From Serinus canaria (Eukaryota > Chordata > Aves > Passeriformes > Fringillidae), in assembly GCF_022539315.1 (NCBI RefSeq), contig NC_066327.1:1817001-1881000 (forward strand): 64,000 nucleotides of DNA. Direction: 5' to 3'. The translations under genes were made by a program, and so were the position numbers. The notes below the pieces were generated by a model. It saw nothing but the letters and a program-made list of their open reading frames with translations. It was not told the DNA's origin and ran no database searches. Shown here piece after piece: positions 1 through 11,734 of this stretch. Position 1 is the first letter of the stretch. Each line of letters opens with the position of its first letter.

Positions 1-1637
1 CAACCAAATGGATTGGGATGAAATGGGGTGCAGTGAAGAGGACTTGATCCCTTCAGTGAACATTCATGGATTCTTGATGCACAATTTCCTTCCCCACACA
101 CCGAAGGAAATTTCCCCCATTAGAACCCATTTATTTATGTACCCAACAGCTCCATTTCTACTTTCCTGACACAGAGTCTGACCCAGTGCTCTGTGAGGCT
201 CCACATCCCATTTAATCCTTACAAAACCCCACACAGCCCCCTCGGGCCACATCTGATCCCTTCCCTCGCTTTGCCACCGAGCCCATTTCCAGCCCTGGGT
301 TTTCCATCAGCAGATGGGAAATATCATCTTTACTTTCTGTACCGTTCTTGGGGTGAATCTCCCTGGTTCTGGCAATTAGTTCCTATTCACACCATCAATT
401 TGCTCTAAATTCCCTCTCCTGATGGCAATTCCATCAGAATCAATTCCTCTGATTCCCCAAATCACCCTGCAGTGGTACCTGAGGCTCAGCCTGCCTCGGG
501 GACCCCACCAGCCCCATTTTCTCCCTCTTTCCCCTCTCTCTGTAATTTCCTTCCTGACTCTCCAGCTGAGTTCTCCCCCTCCCTCTCTTGCTGGGCCTGG
601 CTTTGTCTCCTGCCAGCCCCGGTGTTTTCCTGGGATTTACAGCCTGGCTGTGTTCTCAATTAGCAGGTTCCTTCCAGCTTTTATGGCTTCCGAGTCACAA
701 CATTTCCAAGGCTGTGGCAACATATTAGAGACTGCAGATGTAAAATAGGTATTAAAATAGGTATTAACTGCACTGAGATCTCCTCAGCCTCAAAATTCCC
801 AGCTCCTGGGAAGGCTCCACGAGCCTTGGAGGCAGACGTGGCTTCAGACCAGGCTCTCTAAATTACTTTTCCTGGAGCATCCCAGGGAACAAAATCCTTC
901 CTGCCTTTCACCTCCTACCTTGGACACTTCTTTTGCATCCAGTTGGAAGTAAAGGTCCTTCCAACCCTCCTCTGCTTTTTCCTCCTCTTCCTCCTGCAGC
1001 TCCTTGGGAGTTGGGGGAGGCTGGAGAGCCCTCCCTGGTCAGATCCACCCCTTTCCCAGGACGGGTCCCCTCCAGGATAAGGTGGAGCATGGTGGGAGCA
1101 GGAATTATTTTGTGGATGGAAACAGCCCAGCCACCTGCAGAGCTGGGATGAAACACCCTGGAGCAAGGGGTGGCTCCCAGGGGAGAGGTTTGGGCTGCCA
1201 GGCTGGAATTTTGGGCATCCAGGACCCTCTTTCACAACCTCCCAGTGGGGCACTGCTGGTGGCTCCGGGTGTGATCCCTGAGCTGGAACATCAGGACTGC
1301 TCTGGGGAGGGGTTGGCTTGGAAAGGCATCCCTGGGGCTTTCATCATTCCTGGAATTTAGCTTGGAATGGCATTCCTGGGGCTCTCCCCACTCCGGGAAT
1401 TCGGTGCTCAGAGGGCAGAGCCCTCTGGGTCTCCCTGCAGCCTCTGCCGGGTGTCTCCCGAGCTGCCAGGCTGACCCTGAGCCCAGCTCTGCTGCCTCTC
1501 CTCCCTCCCTGCCCGTTATTAGTTCAGGAAATGAAGCCGAAGATCCCTTAGGAAACGCCTGGGAACTCGCTCAGCTCCCCCCTCTGGAGCCGGGGCTGGC
1601 GGGGCTGGGTGGAGAGTTTGGAGAGGAGATAAAACCT
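1..1637. other. Intergenic, no gene recognised
   Basis: Unique, moderately GC-rich sequence. Short open frames on both strands are of the length expected by chance. I see no exon or TE landmark. Confidence 0.5.
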
Positions 1638-1816
1638 GGGGAGATAACAGGGAGATGTTTGGGGGGAGAGGAGCCGCTGTCAGAGTCCATTCACACCTGA
1701 GCGAGGCTGGAGCCTGTTGGTGACCTGGAATTGCAGAGCAAACAGGGTGGAAAGGCCGGGCAGCAGCAGCAGAGCCTCGGCCCTGCTCCGTGTGGGGCTG
1801 TCCCCTGGGAGGACAA
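1638..1816. repeat. 180-bp direct duplication, copy 1
   Basis: About 94% identical to 3425-3604 (around 10 mismatches and one indel by eye). Both begin GGGGAGATAACAGGGAG and end CCCTGGGAGGACAA; flanks are unrelated. Contains an AGATAA GATA-factor motif. Confidence 0.9.
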
Positions 1817-2119
1817 GAAATCGTCCCCTTGTCCCTTCGAGCTCCACTCGAAGCCAAGCAGGATAAAATTCAGGAATTGTGACCCCCAGCAGAGGCAAAC
1901 CAATTAATGCAGTTGTAAATACAATTAGGGAAGAGTCCATGGATGTGATTCCTGAGGAGAGAGGGTCAGGACGTGGCAGAAATGGGAATTGCCTCCTGGG
2001 CAAGGTGGGTGGCAGGAGCAGCAGGCTGGAGCTGTGGCTTGGCTGAAGCCCTGTGGACATCAGGAATGCGAGGGAATGTCTGCGGGTGTTTGCTCTGCTC
2101 CCAAGGCGTTCCAAAGAAT

Positions 2120-2400
2120 AATAGCACTGATCTTGGAGGGATTTCAAGCAGCTGAAATTAGAATGAATGCTGTTTTTAATTTGGACTAACGAGCTTAAAG
2201 AGCAAAATGAAAGACTCCCAGCAATTTTGCAGAGTCAAGACACTTAACACGAAACCGGGGAACATCAGAATGTGATCTTTGCAATGTTTCCCATCTGATC
2301 CGCAGAAAGAGCAAACAAGCCCCAGTGTTTGAGTCAGATTAAATGGTTAATTATTACTGCTATTGTTGAACTCTGACAGGGTGGCAAATCAGTGATGGAT
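2120..2400. promoter_or_regulatory. CNE-like unique segment
   Basis: Balanced composition, no repeat landmark, dense AT-rich transcription-factor-like words (TTTAATTTGG, TTAATTATTA). Looks like vertebrate conserved noncoding DNA, but conservation cannot be tested here. Confidence 0.3.
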
Positions 2401-3424
2401 GGGAGAGAAATGAAGCCGGGCTGGCTGGGAGCAGCCTGCAGTGCTCGGGGGAGCTCAGCGAGCTCTGGGGACTGGCAGCATCACAGCTGGATTTGTCAAG
2501 GTCACCCCACTCCTCTGGGGGACAGAGGGACCTTAAAATGGGCCTGGCTGGAGGAGGGGATGGCCTGGGGGGAGGCATGGTGTGAGTGTGAATAAAACCC
2601 CCAAGCATGAGAAATACCTGCATTTATTGGGGTGCTCCCTGCTCAGCAAAGCTCTGTCTGTGGCACAGAAACCCCCGAGGGATTTGCTGGACTCTGACAT
2701 TGTCCCTGAGCAGCCTCTCTGGGACTGAGTTAAAATTAAAACTCTCCTGCCTTGCCACAACAGACTCAGAGGTTTGTTGGGAGAGCATCTGGCCAGCTTA
2801 TCTAAAAAAAAGTGCAATTACAATAGCGGTGAGGTGCAAAAAGGAAAATAAATGTCCCCAGCTGTGTCACAAAGGCTGTTGATGTGACAGCCCCTGTGGC
2901 AGCTCCTAATTTCTGGAGAGCCAGGTCTGTGCAGCTGCTGCTTGAACTCCCTCCCACAAGGGGGAAAATAAAGGGCTCTGAGGGTTGGTGATGATGCTGC
3001 CCACGGAGGGACCTCAGGTGCTGAGCCACAGTGTCACCGTGTCACTCTCAACAGTGTCATCCCCCTGCATGATGGCCCCAGACTGTTCCAGCCAGAAATT
3101 TAATTGTTCTTCGTGCAGAGCTGAGTTAAGCCTGGCAGGAACACCCAACACTTTCAAGCAGGCCTTGATGGTGCCTCTCAGCACCTTTCCGTGGAGGTTT
3201 CCGGCTTAATTTGTTGCAAAGAAAACCTTCAAAACAAAGGTTTCAAATAAACCTCAGTGTTTCAGGCGGACACCAACATTCCAAGGGGTTTCCAGTTTGC
3301 CAGGACGGTGGTGCTGGGGCGAGATGAACTTCCAGGTGTTTGGGAAGCACGGATAATTCCCTGTTCACATCCCAAAGGCTCCTTGGGATGTGTGAACCAG
3401 CCTGGGCTGGGCCAGCCCATCCAG

Positions 3425-3604
3425 GGGGAGATAACAGGGAGGTGTTTGGGTGGGAGAGGAGCTGCTGTCAGAGTCCATTCACACCTGAGTGAGGCTGGAG
3501 CCTGTTGGTGACCCGGAATTGCAGAGCAAACAGGGTGGAAAGGCCGGGCAGCAGCAGCAGAGCCTGGGCCCAGCTCGGTGAGGGGCTGTGCCCTGGGAGG
3601 ACAA
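3425..3604. repeat. 180-bp direct duplication, copy 2
   Basis: Partner of 1638-1816 in the same orientation, 1.8 kb away. No TE landmark recognised. Confidence 0.9.
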
Positions 3605-4014
3605 TGCCCCCTGGCATTTCTGTCAGGATGGGGAGGAGGCACATCCTGGTTTCTTGTAACAAAGTTCCCTCCTTCCCTCCCAGCTCCATCCACATCCCTT
3701 GTCCTTCCCTCACTCCTGAACTCTCCCTCCTTCCAAACACTGCCCAGGAAGCAGAGAGTGCCCAGGCACGGGGCGGAGGGAGGGACGTGCCCGGAGCTGG
3801 GCCCTTCCCACCTTAGGCACTGTGCCCGTTCCAGCTGGGGGTGCTGCCAGGCCGATGCAGAAGGGCTCCATCCTCCCTGGCATCCCTTCCTCCCTCACTC
3901 CCAAGCCCTCCTCCAGGCAGGGTGGGTGGAGGAGCCTCCTTCCCGCCCACATCCTGCTGCAGGAGCCATCAAGGTGAGGATGGGGAGCGGGGTGGGACCT
4001 GCCAGGCTCTCAGG

Positions 4015-4260
4015 GCCAGCAGGGATTGAAACAATCCAATTTAGCCGCTGCTGCTCCCAGGGACATGAATAATGGGAAGTTGATGCTAAACCGGAGCCAT
4101 AATTTTCATACCAGTGCAAACAGATCCAAATTGTGATAAAAGGTTTTCATCTGCCGAGGCTTGGAGAGGCCCCCGCGCGCTGATTTACGGCGCCTCTTAA
4201 TGTCGCATCTGACAGCACTTTGCAAACAAAATGTTCTGCCCATAAACTCCCAGACAGGGA
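4015..4260. promoter_or_regulatory. CNE-like unique segment
   Basis: Non-repetitive, with CATAATTTTCATACC, GTGATAAAAGG and GCGCGCTGATTTACGG words. It sits directly before a CR1. Conservation is untested. Confidence 0.3.
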
Positions 4261-4314
4261 CTTGGGGAGGGGCAGGGAGGCAGGGGGTGAGGGGGTGCTG
4301 CTGGGGCACTGAGA

Positions 4315-4745
4315 TGCTTGAGTGCATCCAGAGGGGGCAGCGAGGCTGGTGAGGGGCTGGGAACACAAACCCTGTGAGGAATGTTTGAGGGAGCTGGGGG
4401 TGCTTAGCATGGAGAAAAGGAGACTCAGAGGTGCCCCCATCACTCTCTACACCTTCCTGAAGGGAGGTTGCAGACAGGTGGGGTCAGTCTCTGACAGAAC
4501 CAGAGGACACAGTCTCCAGCTACATCAGGGAAGGGACAGGTTAGATATTAGGAAGAAATTTTCCGCCAAAAGAAAAATAAAGGACTGGAATGCTCTTCCC
4601 AGGGAGGTGGTGGAATCACCATCTCTGGATGTGTTTAAAAAAAGACTAGACATGGCACTTGGTGCTACACTCTGGTTGAGTGTTAGGGCATAGGTTGGAC
4701 TGGATGATCTTAGAGGTCTCTTCCAACCTCATCATTCTGTGGTTC
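4315..4745 (+). mobile_element. CR1 LINE 3' fragment
   Basis: 5'-truncated CR1 in sense orientation. GGAGACTCAGAGGTG, GGACAGGTTAGATATTAGG, CCAGGGAGGTGGTGGAATC and the ending TTGGACTGGATGATCTTAG ... CATTCTGTGG are classic CR1 3' UTR landmarks. More divergent than the other copies, so probably an older insertion. Confidence 0.85.
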
Positions 4746-5429
4746 CCAGTTTTCCCCCCAGGGCAGCTGGAGAGGCTGTGGGAAGGCAGGAGGAAGGTGA
4801 GGCTGAAGGCAAAGCAGCCAGGCTTGGGAGGCTCCAAGGAAAGCATCCATCTCCTCCTGCCTACATCCATGGGGGCTCCAAATGACAATTCCCATCCCAG
4901 AGGGGATGTCCCAAGCCAGCAGGAGCAGGGAATTGGCTGCTCTGGCTGGGAGCATCCATGGCTTGGCAGGGCCACGCTGCCATTCTGTGCCTCTTCCCCC
5001 TGGAATTGAGCACCAGCAGGTCCCCTTGGGAGCCAGGTCCCTGCTGGAATGCAGTCAGATGGATCCTTCCATCCTAGATCATGGCTTTTCTGAGACCCTG
5101 TGACCCAGCCCAGGAGGTTTTGTCATGCTGTCCCTCACTGTTTCCATCCCTTTCCTTCCCTGTGCCACGGGCACATCAGATCCCGGTGCCCAGGGCTGCC
5201 CCATCCCCGCCCTGCCTGAGCCAGAGCCGGCAGCGGGGAGCACATCCCTGGGAAAGGATCCCCAGAGCAGCAGGAGAGGTGTCCCTGTCCCTGCGCCTGT
5301 CCCTGCGCCTGTGCCTGGGAGGGCTGGAGGAGCCGCCCCAGGGCCGGCCGGAGCGCGGCAGGGATGCGGCGCTCCGCGGGAAGCAGGAGCTGCGGGCTGA
5401 TGGATCACAGCCCCCGCGCCCGAGCACGC

Positions 5430-5530
5430 AGATCTGCTGCAGTTTGCACCAGTGGAGGCTTTCTCAGCCTGCTTGGCTCCCTTCCCGGAGATAATGAGCT
5501 GCAGTAATTGAGCCCGGAGGTCAGGAATGT
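5430..5530. promoter_or_regulatory. Short CNE-like segment
   Basis: GGAGATAATGAGCTGCAGTAATTGAGC and neighbouring unique sequence in a GC-rich context. Confidence 0.22.
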
Positions 5531-5908
5531 GCGGCTGCTGCTGCCAGAGAGGAGAGGGCACTGTGCTGTGCAGGGAGGCTCGGCTGAGGTGATGCCGTGT
5601 CTCCATGGATATGGGGATGTGAGCAGCGCTGCAAGGACCAGGAAAGCTGGGAAGAGCAGTGCAGGCAAACAGAGCCAGAGCGAACACTCGGCTGTCACCT
5701 CCCAGAGCAGAGGGGAGCAGAGCCAGCAGGACCCCGGGTCTGGCCGGTGGCTCTGGGGCTCTGCAGGAGCTGTGCCCGGGGGCAGGGTGGGGACAGCCCA
5801 GGGCTGCTCCTGGATCACCTTTGGGATCCAGCTCCGGGCCAAGGTGGGATCTTGTCTGGGTTTGAACAGACAGGTGTGTGCTGAGGAAGGCAGGAGCCTC
5901 ACCTGAAA

Positions 5909-6675
5909 TGGAAAATGCAAACCCCCTCCCTCTGAATTGTTACAATTTTAAAATTCAAGGGCTTTCAGACAAAGAGATGGGAGCAGGAATAACAGTTCTT
6001 TACTAAGGAAGAAAATAAAAATAAAATTAAAAATACAGTAATACAAAACCCCACTGCCAGAGTCAGAGCAGGCCCTGAGCCCCTGTGGGTCAGGGTGGTG
6101 GCACAGTCCCATCCCAGGGGGGCTCAGGGTGGTGGCACAGTCCCATCCCAGGGGGGCACAGGGTGGTGGCACAGTCCCATCCCACGGTGGCTCAGGGTGG
6201 TGGCACAGTCCCATCCCAGGGGGGCTCAGGGTGGTGGCACAGTCCCATCCCAGAGGGGCTCAGCCCTCCTGCAGTGCCAGCTGTGGTTCTGCTGGAGCAG
6301 GGATCCTGCACAAGGGGGGAGTTTTCCTCTGCAGCTCCAGGGCTGCTGGAGATGGGCCTGCTCTCCCTCTGGGAATGCAGGGCAGCAGAAAGCTGCTCCT
6401 CTGGGAATGCAGGGGGCAAAGGCTGCTGGGCTGTTCCCAGGGCAGATTGGATCCAGGGAGGAATGCTTGGCTCCTCCCCTGGGCGCAGCATCTCCCCATG
6501 GGATGGTGGAATTTGATCAGCCCTGCAGGGACACTCAGTGGCCATGGACAGCAGAGATCTCCTGGAGGGAGGGTTGGCTGTGGGAGAGAGAAAGAAAACT
6601 GCCCAAAGAACAGAGAGAACTGCCCCAGCTCTGACAGATGGGAACAGAATTCACACCCCCAAACCATATCTTACA
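5909..6675 (-). mobile_element. Passerine-type endogenous retroviral LTR
   Basis: Sequence resembling an LTR family I recall from songbird genomes: an A-rich segment around 6005-6045, an AGTAAA poly(A)-type signal on the minus strand (plus 5999-6004), and unit-like text through 'gggaatgcagggggcaaagg' and the CTCCCATGGGATG region. No internal retroviral genes lie next to it, so it is probably solo. Its R/U3 part contains a 34-bp minisatellite. Limits are approximate. Confidence 0.65.
6093..6262. repeat. 34-bp minisatellite (5 copies) within the LTR
   Basis: The motif GGGTGGTGGCACAGTCCCAT recurs at 6093, 6127, 6161, 6195 and 6229, an exact 34-bp period with few substitutions. Confidence 0.95.
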
Positions 6676-8964
6676 GCCCAGGACAGATCTCATCCTGCTT
6701 TTCTCATGTGGAAGCTGGGCTGGAGCTCTGCTAGTCCCACTCAGCTTCCCCCATCACCTGGGTGACAAGAAGTTTAACAGGATGTGGTGCTGTGTGTAGG
6801 TGGGGAAGGAATGATGGCCCCAGATGCTGAGATCTCTTTATTTCTCTTTCCCTCACAGGGGACCCTGGCTGGGGGCAGGAGCCCTGAGACAACAAAACCT
6901 GCCCAGGTTTAGGGGAACCTCCACAGGGTCCCTGCTGCAGCTCTGGGTGGCTGAGCTGGAAACACCTGGAGAAATAAGGGATTTCTTTCAGGCACTGGAG
7001 CTTTTAACAGCCCATGGCTTGCTCCAAAAACCAGGCCAGAGGGGAAGCTGTGACAAGGAAAAGCACAAGGTGTGCCCTCAAACCCACGGGGGAGCTGGTG
7101 GGCACCTGGAGCTCACCCAGAGCTTTTCCCCTCCTCAGCAGGCCCGGGGATGCTCTGGCTGTTGTCAGAGCAACAGCAGCTCCTTGGCAGCTTCTCCTGG
7201 CAGGGAAGTTCTGCTCTGAGCCTCAGCCACAGCTGCCCCGAGCTGCACCACCACAGAGCACCTTTGGAGCTGCCCCAGGGAGAAAGCTGCTGCAGGGAGC
7301 CCCAGGCCAGGAACAACAGCCCCATTCCCTGGTAATTCCCACTGGAAACCACAGCAGGACACACCTGCAGCCTGGTGGGATCAGAGCCTGCAGCTCTGGT
7401 TTGGGCTGGGTGTGGGGATTTGTGTGCCCCCAGGCACTGCTGGCAGGTTCAGGGGCAGACCCTAAGCACTCTCCCACCTTCTGGAGATGGGAATTCCATA
7501 TCCCACCCTCCTGCCACTACAGGCAAGGAGATTTTGCTCTCTGGGTGTTCAGGAGCCCTCAGGTGGCAAGGAAAGCCCCCATGGCAGTGGGGCACAACCA
7601 GGTCTGGCACAAAAAAACCTTTCTGAGTGCTCATCAAAACCAGATGTGGGCATAGAAAACCCCCCCAAACAGGGAAAAAATTAAAATAATCCCAGTTATT
7701 AAATATTTAAAAATATTAATATTTAAATATTAAAAATATTTAAAATAACAGCTCCAAATGGGAAAGAGGTTTGGGGTCCAAAAGAAAGCCAGGGATGAAT
7801 AGCAGAGGTCAGGGCTGATGGGTTTCCACCCTTCCCAGTGAGCTGGATGGGACACCAGGCAGCTGGGAGCAGGGTGTGACACCAGGAGGGATTTTTGCTG
7901 CCTTTTGGTTGCAGCTTGGTGTGAGAATTCAATGTTCATAAAGCCCCCTGGGAACCCCCACTCTGCTGGGTCCCTGATTAGAAAGAGTTCCTTTATCCCT
8001 GTGCCAAAGGAGCCAAACCTCACCATTCCCATTTCCCCCTCCAGGAATGCCCCTGGGTCCCTGCTGCTCTCCCAGAGCCTTTGAAATCCTCAGTGGTGCT
8101 TTCATGGCCGGGGTCACGCTCCTCCCCAGAGCTGTAAGTGTGCCTTGCTCTGGCCTTGAGAGCTCCCTCATATAATGTTCCTTCTATTTGTGTGTGCAAA
8201 GGATTTTCTCTGGATGTGCTGCTGCCAGGGCTTTTCTGGGGGAGTTTTCCCTGCAGTGGGGCTCACGGTGCCCCTTGGCTCTGGCCCTGGCTGGAGGGAC
8301 CTCTGAGGGGCTCAGGGGGTGGGGATCTGAGAGGAAGAAAAATCGGCAGCACTGATTTTCCAGGCTCCCAGACTGCCAGGAGGAGGGGTCAGGGCTCCTC
8401 CCGGGGGATCAGCACCAACAGGCACCAATCCCACCATGCCAGGGGTTTTCCCATCCCTGCTGGACTCTTGGGGTTTGTGGCCAGGGCTGGAATTCCTGCC
8501 CCAAAGGGTCGAGTGTTCCTTCTCCCCCAGCCTTGGGACAGCCTCATCCTGCTGGAAGGCAGCTCCTGCTCCTTGTTCCCTCTGCTCTCCACAGGCAGCA
8601 GCAGCTCCCTGCTCTCCCCTCTCCACACCTCAGGCAGTTTTCCCCAGAAGTCTCCCAGGATGCTGCAGCAAGGATGAGGCAGCTGCTGGAGCCTGGGAAG
8701 CTCTGGCAGGCCCTGTCTCCAGTGGGACAATCCGAGTTTGCTGCTTCCTGTGAGACTCAGCTGGTGCCATCACAGCTGCAGCTCCTGGGCTGCTGTCTGA
8801 GCCAGCTCCAGGCTCCACAAAGTCCTGCCACATTCCCAGGGGGATCCCTCTCCCTGCAGATCCCTGAGGGAACAAGGGGGTGGTTTGTGGCCCAAAGAAT
8901 GCAGGATTTTCTCCTGGCTCAGCCAAATGTGTGATCCTGTCCAGGGGTGGCCCCAGGGACCTCA
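6676..8964. other. Intergenic, no gene recognised
   Basis: GC-rich unique sequence apart from the AT-rich block at 7670-7748. Frames up to 213 residues (7014-7655) lack any recognisable domain and are low in codon bias. Confidence 0.45.
7670..7748. repeat. AT-rich low-complexity block
   Basis: AAATATT/TTAAATA palindromic runs in a GC-rich surrounding. Confidence 0.8.
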
Positions 8965-9394
8965 TCTGATCCCAGCTAAATCCACATCCTTGGGTGCTCC
9001 CTGTGGCCATGAGTCCCTCCAGCTATGCTTTTGCTGTGCACAGGAAACTGACTCCTTTTATCTGCTTTCATTGGGAGCCTCCTGCCTTCCTGCTCTGGCA
9101 CTTCCCTTCCCACTTGGAGAGAATGGAAAAGGGGCACGGGGCTGTTCATGGCACCTGTGATGGGCAAGTGCCTGCACCACATCCCAGCAGCATCTCCTCC
9201 CCACACAGTGACCCCAGCCCTGGAATCAGGGGATGGTTGGGGCTGGGTTGGAAGGGAAATTAAAGCTCATCCAGTGCCACCCCTGCCATGGCAGGGACAC
9301 CTCCCACTGTCCCAGGTGCTCCAGCCCCAGTGTCCAGCCTGGCCTTGGGCACTGCCAGGGATCCAGGGGCAGCCACAGCTGCTCTGGGCACCCT
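8965..9394. repeat. 430-bp inverted repeat, copy 1
   Basis: Matches 36818-37247 in opposite orientation, about 99% identical. Contains 159 bp of CR1 3' end (9236-9394) and the 271 bp that follow it. Confidence 0.9.
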
Positions 9395-9755
9395 GTGCCA
9401 GGGCCTCCCCACCCTGCCAGGGAACAATTCCTAATTCCCAATATCCCATCCATCCCTGCCCTCTGGCAGTGGGAGCCATTCCCTGGGTCCTGTCCCTCCA
9501 TCCCTTGGCAATTGTCTCTCTCCAGGTTTCCTGGGGCTCCTTCAGGCCCTGCAAGGCCACCCTGAGCTCAGCCCAAAGCTTCTCCTCTCCAGCTGAACAT
9601 TGCCAGCTGTGCCAGCCTTTCCTCCCAGCAGAGCTGCTCCATCCCTCTGCTCATCCTGGAGCCTCCTCCGGCCTGGCTCCAGCAGCTCCAGCTCCTGCCT
9701 GTGCTGGGCCAGGGCTGGGGCAGCTCTGCAGGTGGGCTCTCACCTGAGCAGGACA
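9236..9755 (-). mobile_element. CR1 LINE 3' fragment
   Basis: Antisense CR1. From the 3' end (9236) it reads TTGGAAGGGAAATTAAAG, CCATGGCAGGGACACCTCCC, the landmark TGGCCTTGGGCACTGCCAGG and continues about 520 bp upstream in the element. Its 3' flank (8965-9235) is shared with the copy at 36818-37247. Confidence 0.8.
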
Positions 9756-11039
9756 ATTCCTCTCCAGTTCCCTGCCGTCTCTGGAGTGCAGCACCTCCAT
9801 CCCCCACTGCCTGCTGCTTCCCAGCATTCCCATATTCACCCTCCCAGCTCGTTTTCCTTGTGCTTCTCCAGGCCATAATTCTCTTCATTATCTGTGTCCT
9901 ATCCCGGGTCACTGCTGTCCTTCCCCTCCGTGTGACCAAGCAAGGCTTTGTCCCCATCTTTGTGTTCCACCACCAGGCAAAATCTGTCAGATCCTCCCCA
10001 GCACGGGAGAAAACATTCTACCTTGGGAAGGCAGGCAGTGCCCCTGGAGGAAGGGACACGTGGCATGGGAGGGGGAGAGCTCATCCCTTTAGCTCAGAGC
10101 CTCAGGAGAATCAATCCTCTGGTGCCGAGTTCCCTCTCAGGTGTGGATTCCGTGCCACGATTCCTGGAGAAGCTCCTGCCCCTGCTGGCTGTGCCCAGGG
10201 TGTGAGTGTCAGCAGGGATGAGCTCAGCACCTGAGCTGAGATGTTCCCACTTGGCTCTGGGTGTCTGTGGCTCACTTCTCGCCCCTCAGTCCCGTTTCAT
10301 TCGCACTCTCTGCAGAGGAAAATCAGCTCCAGGCTCCACACATCTGACAGAGTCTGGCACACACCCCCGAGCTGCTGCAGGAGGAGCCCAGGGTGACTGA
10401 GAGGGTGAGGATCCCACCTCTGGCCTGATTAGTCTGACCTGTGTCTGCTTTCACCTTCTCAGGAGCCGATTCTGCACAGAGGGCCAGCAGCACAGAGCAA
10501 AGGGCCTCCCTGGGGGCTGCCACCTCTTCTTCCGAAATGGGAGGAAAACACAGAGCTGAAAAAACCTGGGGGGCTGGAAGGAGTTCAAGCCCTGTCTGGA
10601 GGGTTTCTAGGAGACACAGAGTGCTGCCCTCTGGCCAGGAGGGGTCAGAGCCAATTGCCTGGGGCAGCAGCCCTGCCCAGGGCTCGGATATTCAGGGTCT
10701 CAAGGGTGGCCTGCAAGTGCCCAGTGCCAGGGAACCGGTGAGGGGCTGGCCCAAACACATCTCCCTGGAGCCAGGAGAGGAGCCAGCATGCCCTGGCCTG
10801 GCACTGGATAAGGGATGGGAGCCTGCAGAGCTGCCTGGTGCCCCAGCCTGGGGGCTGGCACAGCACGGGGCAGTGCTGAGCCTGGGTAAGGTGTGGCAGC
10901 CCTGCTCCTCCACATCCCCTGGGAGCACAGGCTGTTCCCACCCCCTCCAGGCCCCTCCAGTGCACCCCTACTGCCACTGCTGTCACGTTCTCCAGGCAGC
11001 TGGGGCTCAGGGCCATGTGGCAGTTCCAGGGACAAGGCA
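9756..11039. other. Intergenic, no gene recognised
   Basis: Unique GC-rich sequence between a CR1 and the purine minisatellite; nothing further identified. Confidence 0.45.
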
Positions 11040-11500
11040 GGGATGGAGCAGAAGGGAAGATGGGACAGGCAGGAGGATGAAGAGGGAGGGAAACGAGACA
11101 AGGAATGGAGCAGGCAAGGAATGGAGCAGGCAGGAGGATGAAGAAGGAGGAAAGTGAGGCAAGGCAGGAAGATTAGGCAGACACAGGGATGAAGAGGAGG
11201 AGGTTGATGAAGGAGAAAGGGGATTAAACAGCCAGGGGAAGAAGAAGAAGGGAATGGGGCAGGCAAAGGATGAGGCAGGCAGGGGATGAAGACGTAGAGG
11301 ATGATGGAGTCACAGGGAATGAAGAGGCAGGGAGTGAAGAATGCAGAGGATGAAGAGGCAGGGGATGAAGGAGGTAAGGAATGAAGGAGGTAGGGAGTGA
11401 AGCAGGCAGGGGATGAGCAATGCAGAGGATGAAGCAGGTAAGGAATGAAGCAGGCAGGGATGAAGCAGGCAAGGAGAGAAGCAGGGAATGAAACAGGTTG
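11040..11500. repeat. Degenerate purine minisatellite (GGATGAAG/CAGGCAGG type)
   Basis: Irregular units of about 20-30 bp built from GGATGAAG, GAATGAAG and CAGGCAGG blocks. It generates a long Ser/Pro/Phe minus-strand frame that is not a gene. A related copy lies inverted at 13022-13165. Confidence 0.85.
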
Positions 11501-11686
11501 ATTTTGGTCCAAGCAGCCAAGCCCTGCTGCTGCTGCTGCTGCTGCAGGAGTTTCCTTGGACTGATTTATCCAGGGCTGGCCCCAATCCCTGCGTGCTGCC
11601 TGGGACAGAGCATGGCCTGACAGGGCTGCAGCTCACAGGAGGCCCAGGTGAGGAGCTCCAGCAGACCCTGGGCAGCAGGGTGGCAC

Positions 11687-11734
11687 ACAGGGTGGCACAC
11701 AGGGTGGCACACAGGGTGGCACAGAGGGTCAGGA
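11687..11734. repeat. 12-bp tandem repeat (AGGGTGGCACAC), 4 copies
   Basis: Four head-to-tail units, the last with one substitution. Confidence 0.9.

Noticed and set aside
8994..9263. 89-residue frame conserved at 36949-37218
   Set aside because: The match is explained by the 430-bp inverted repeat at DNA level; no domain and no evidence of selection on the protein.
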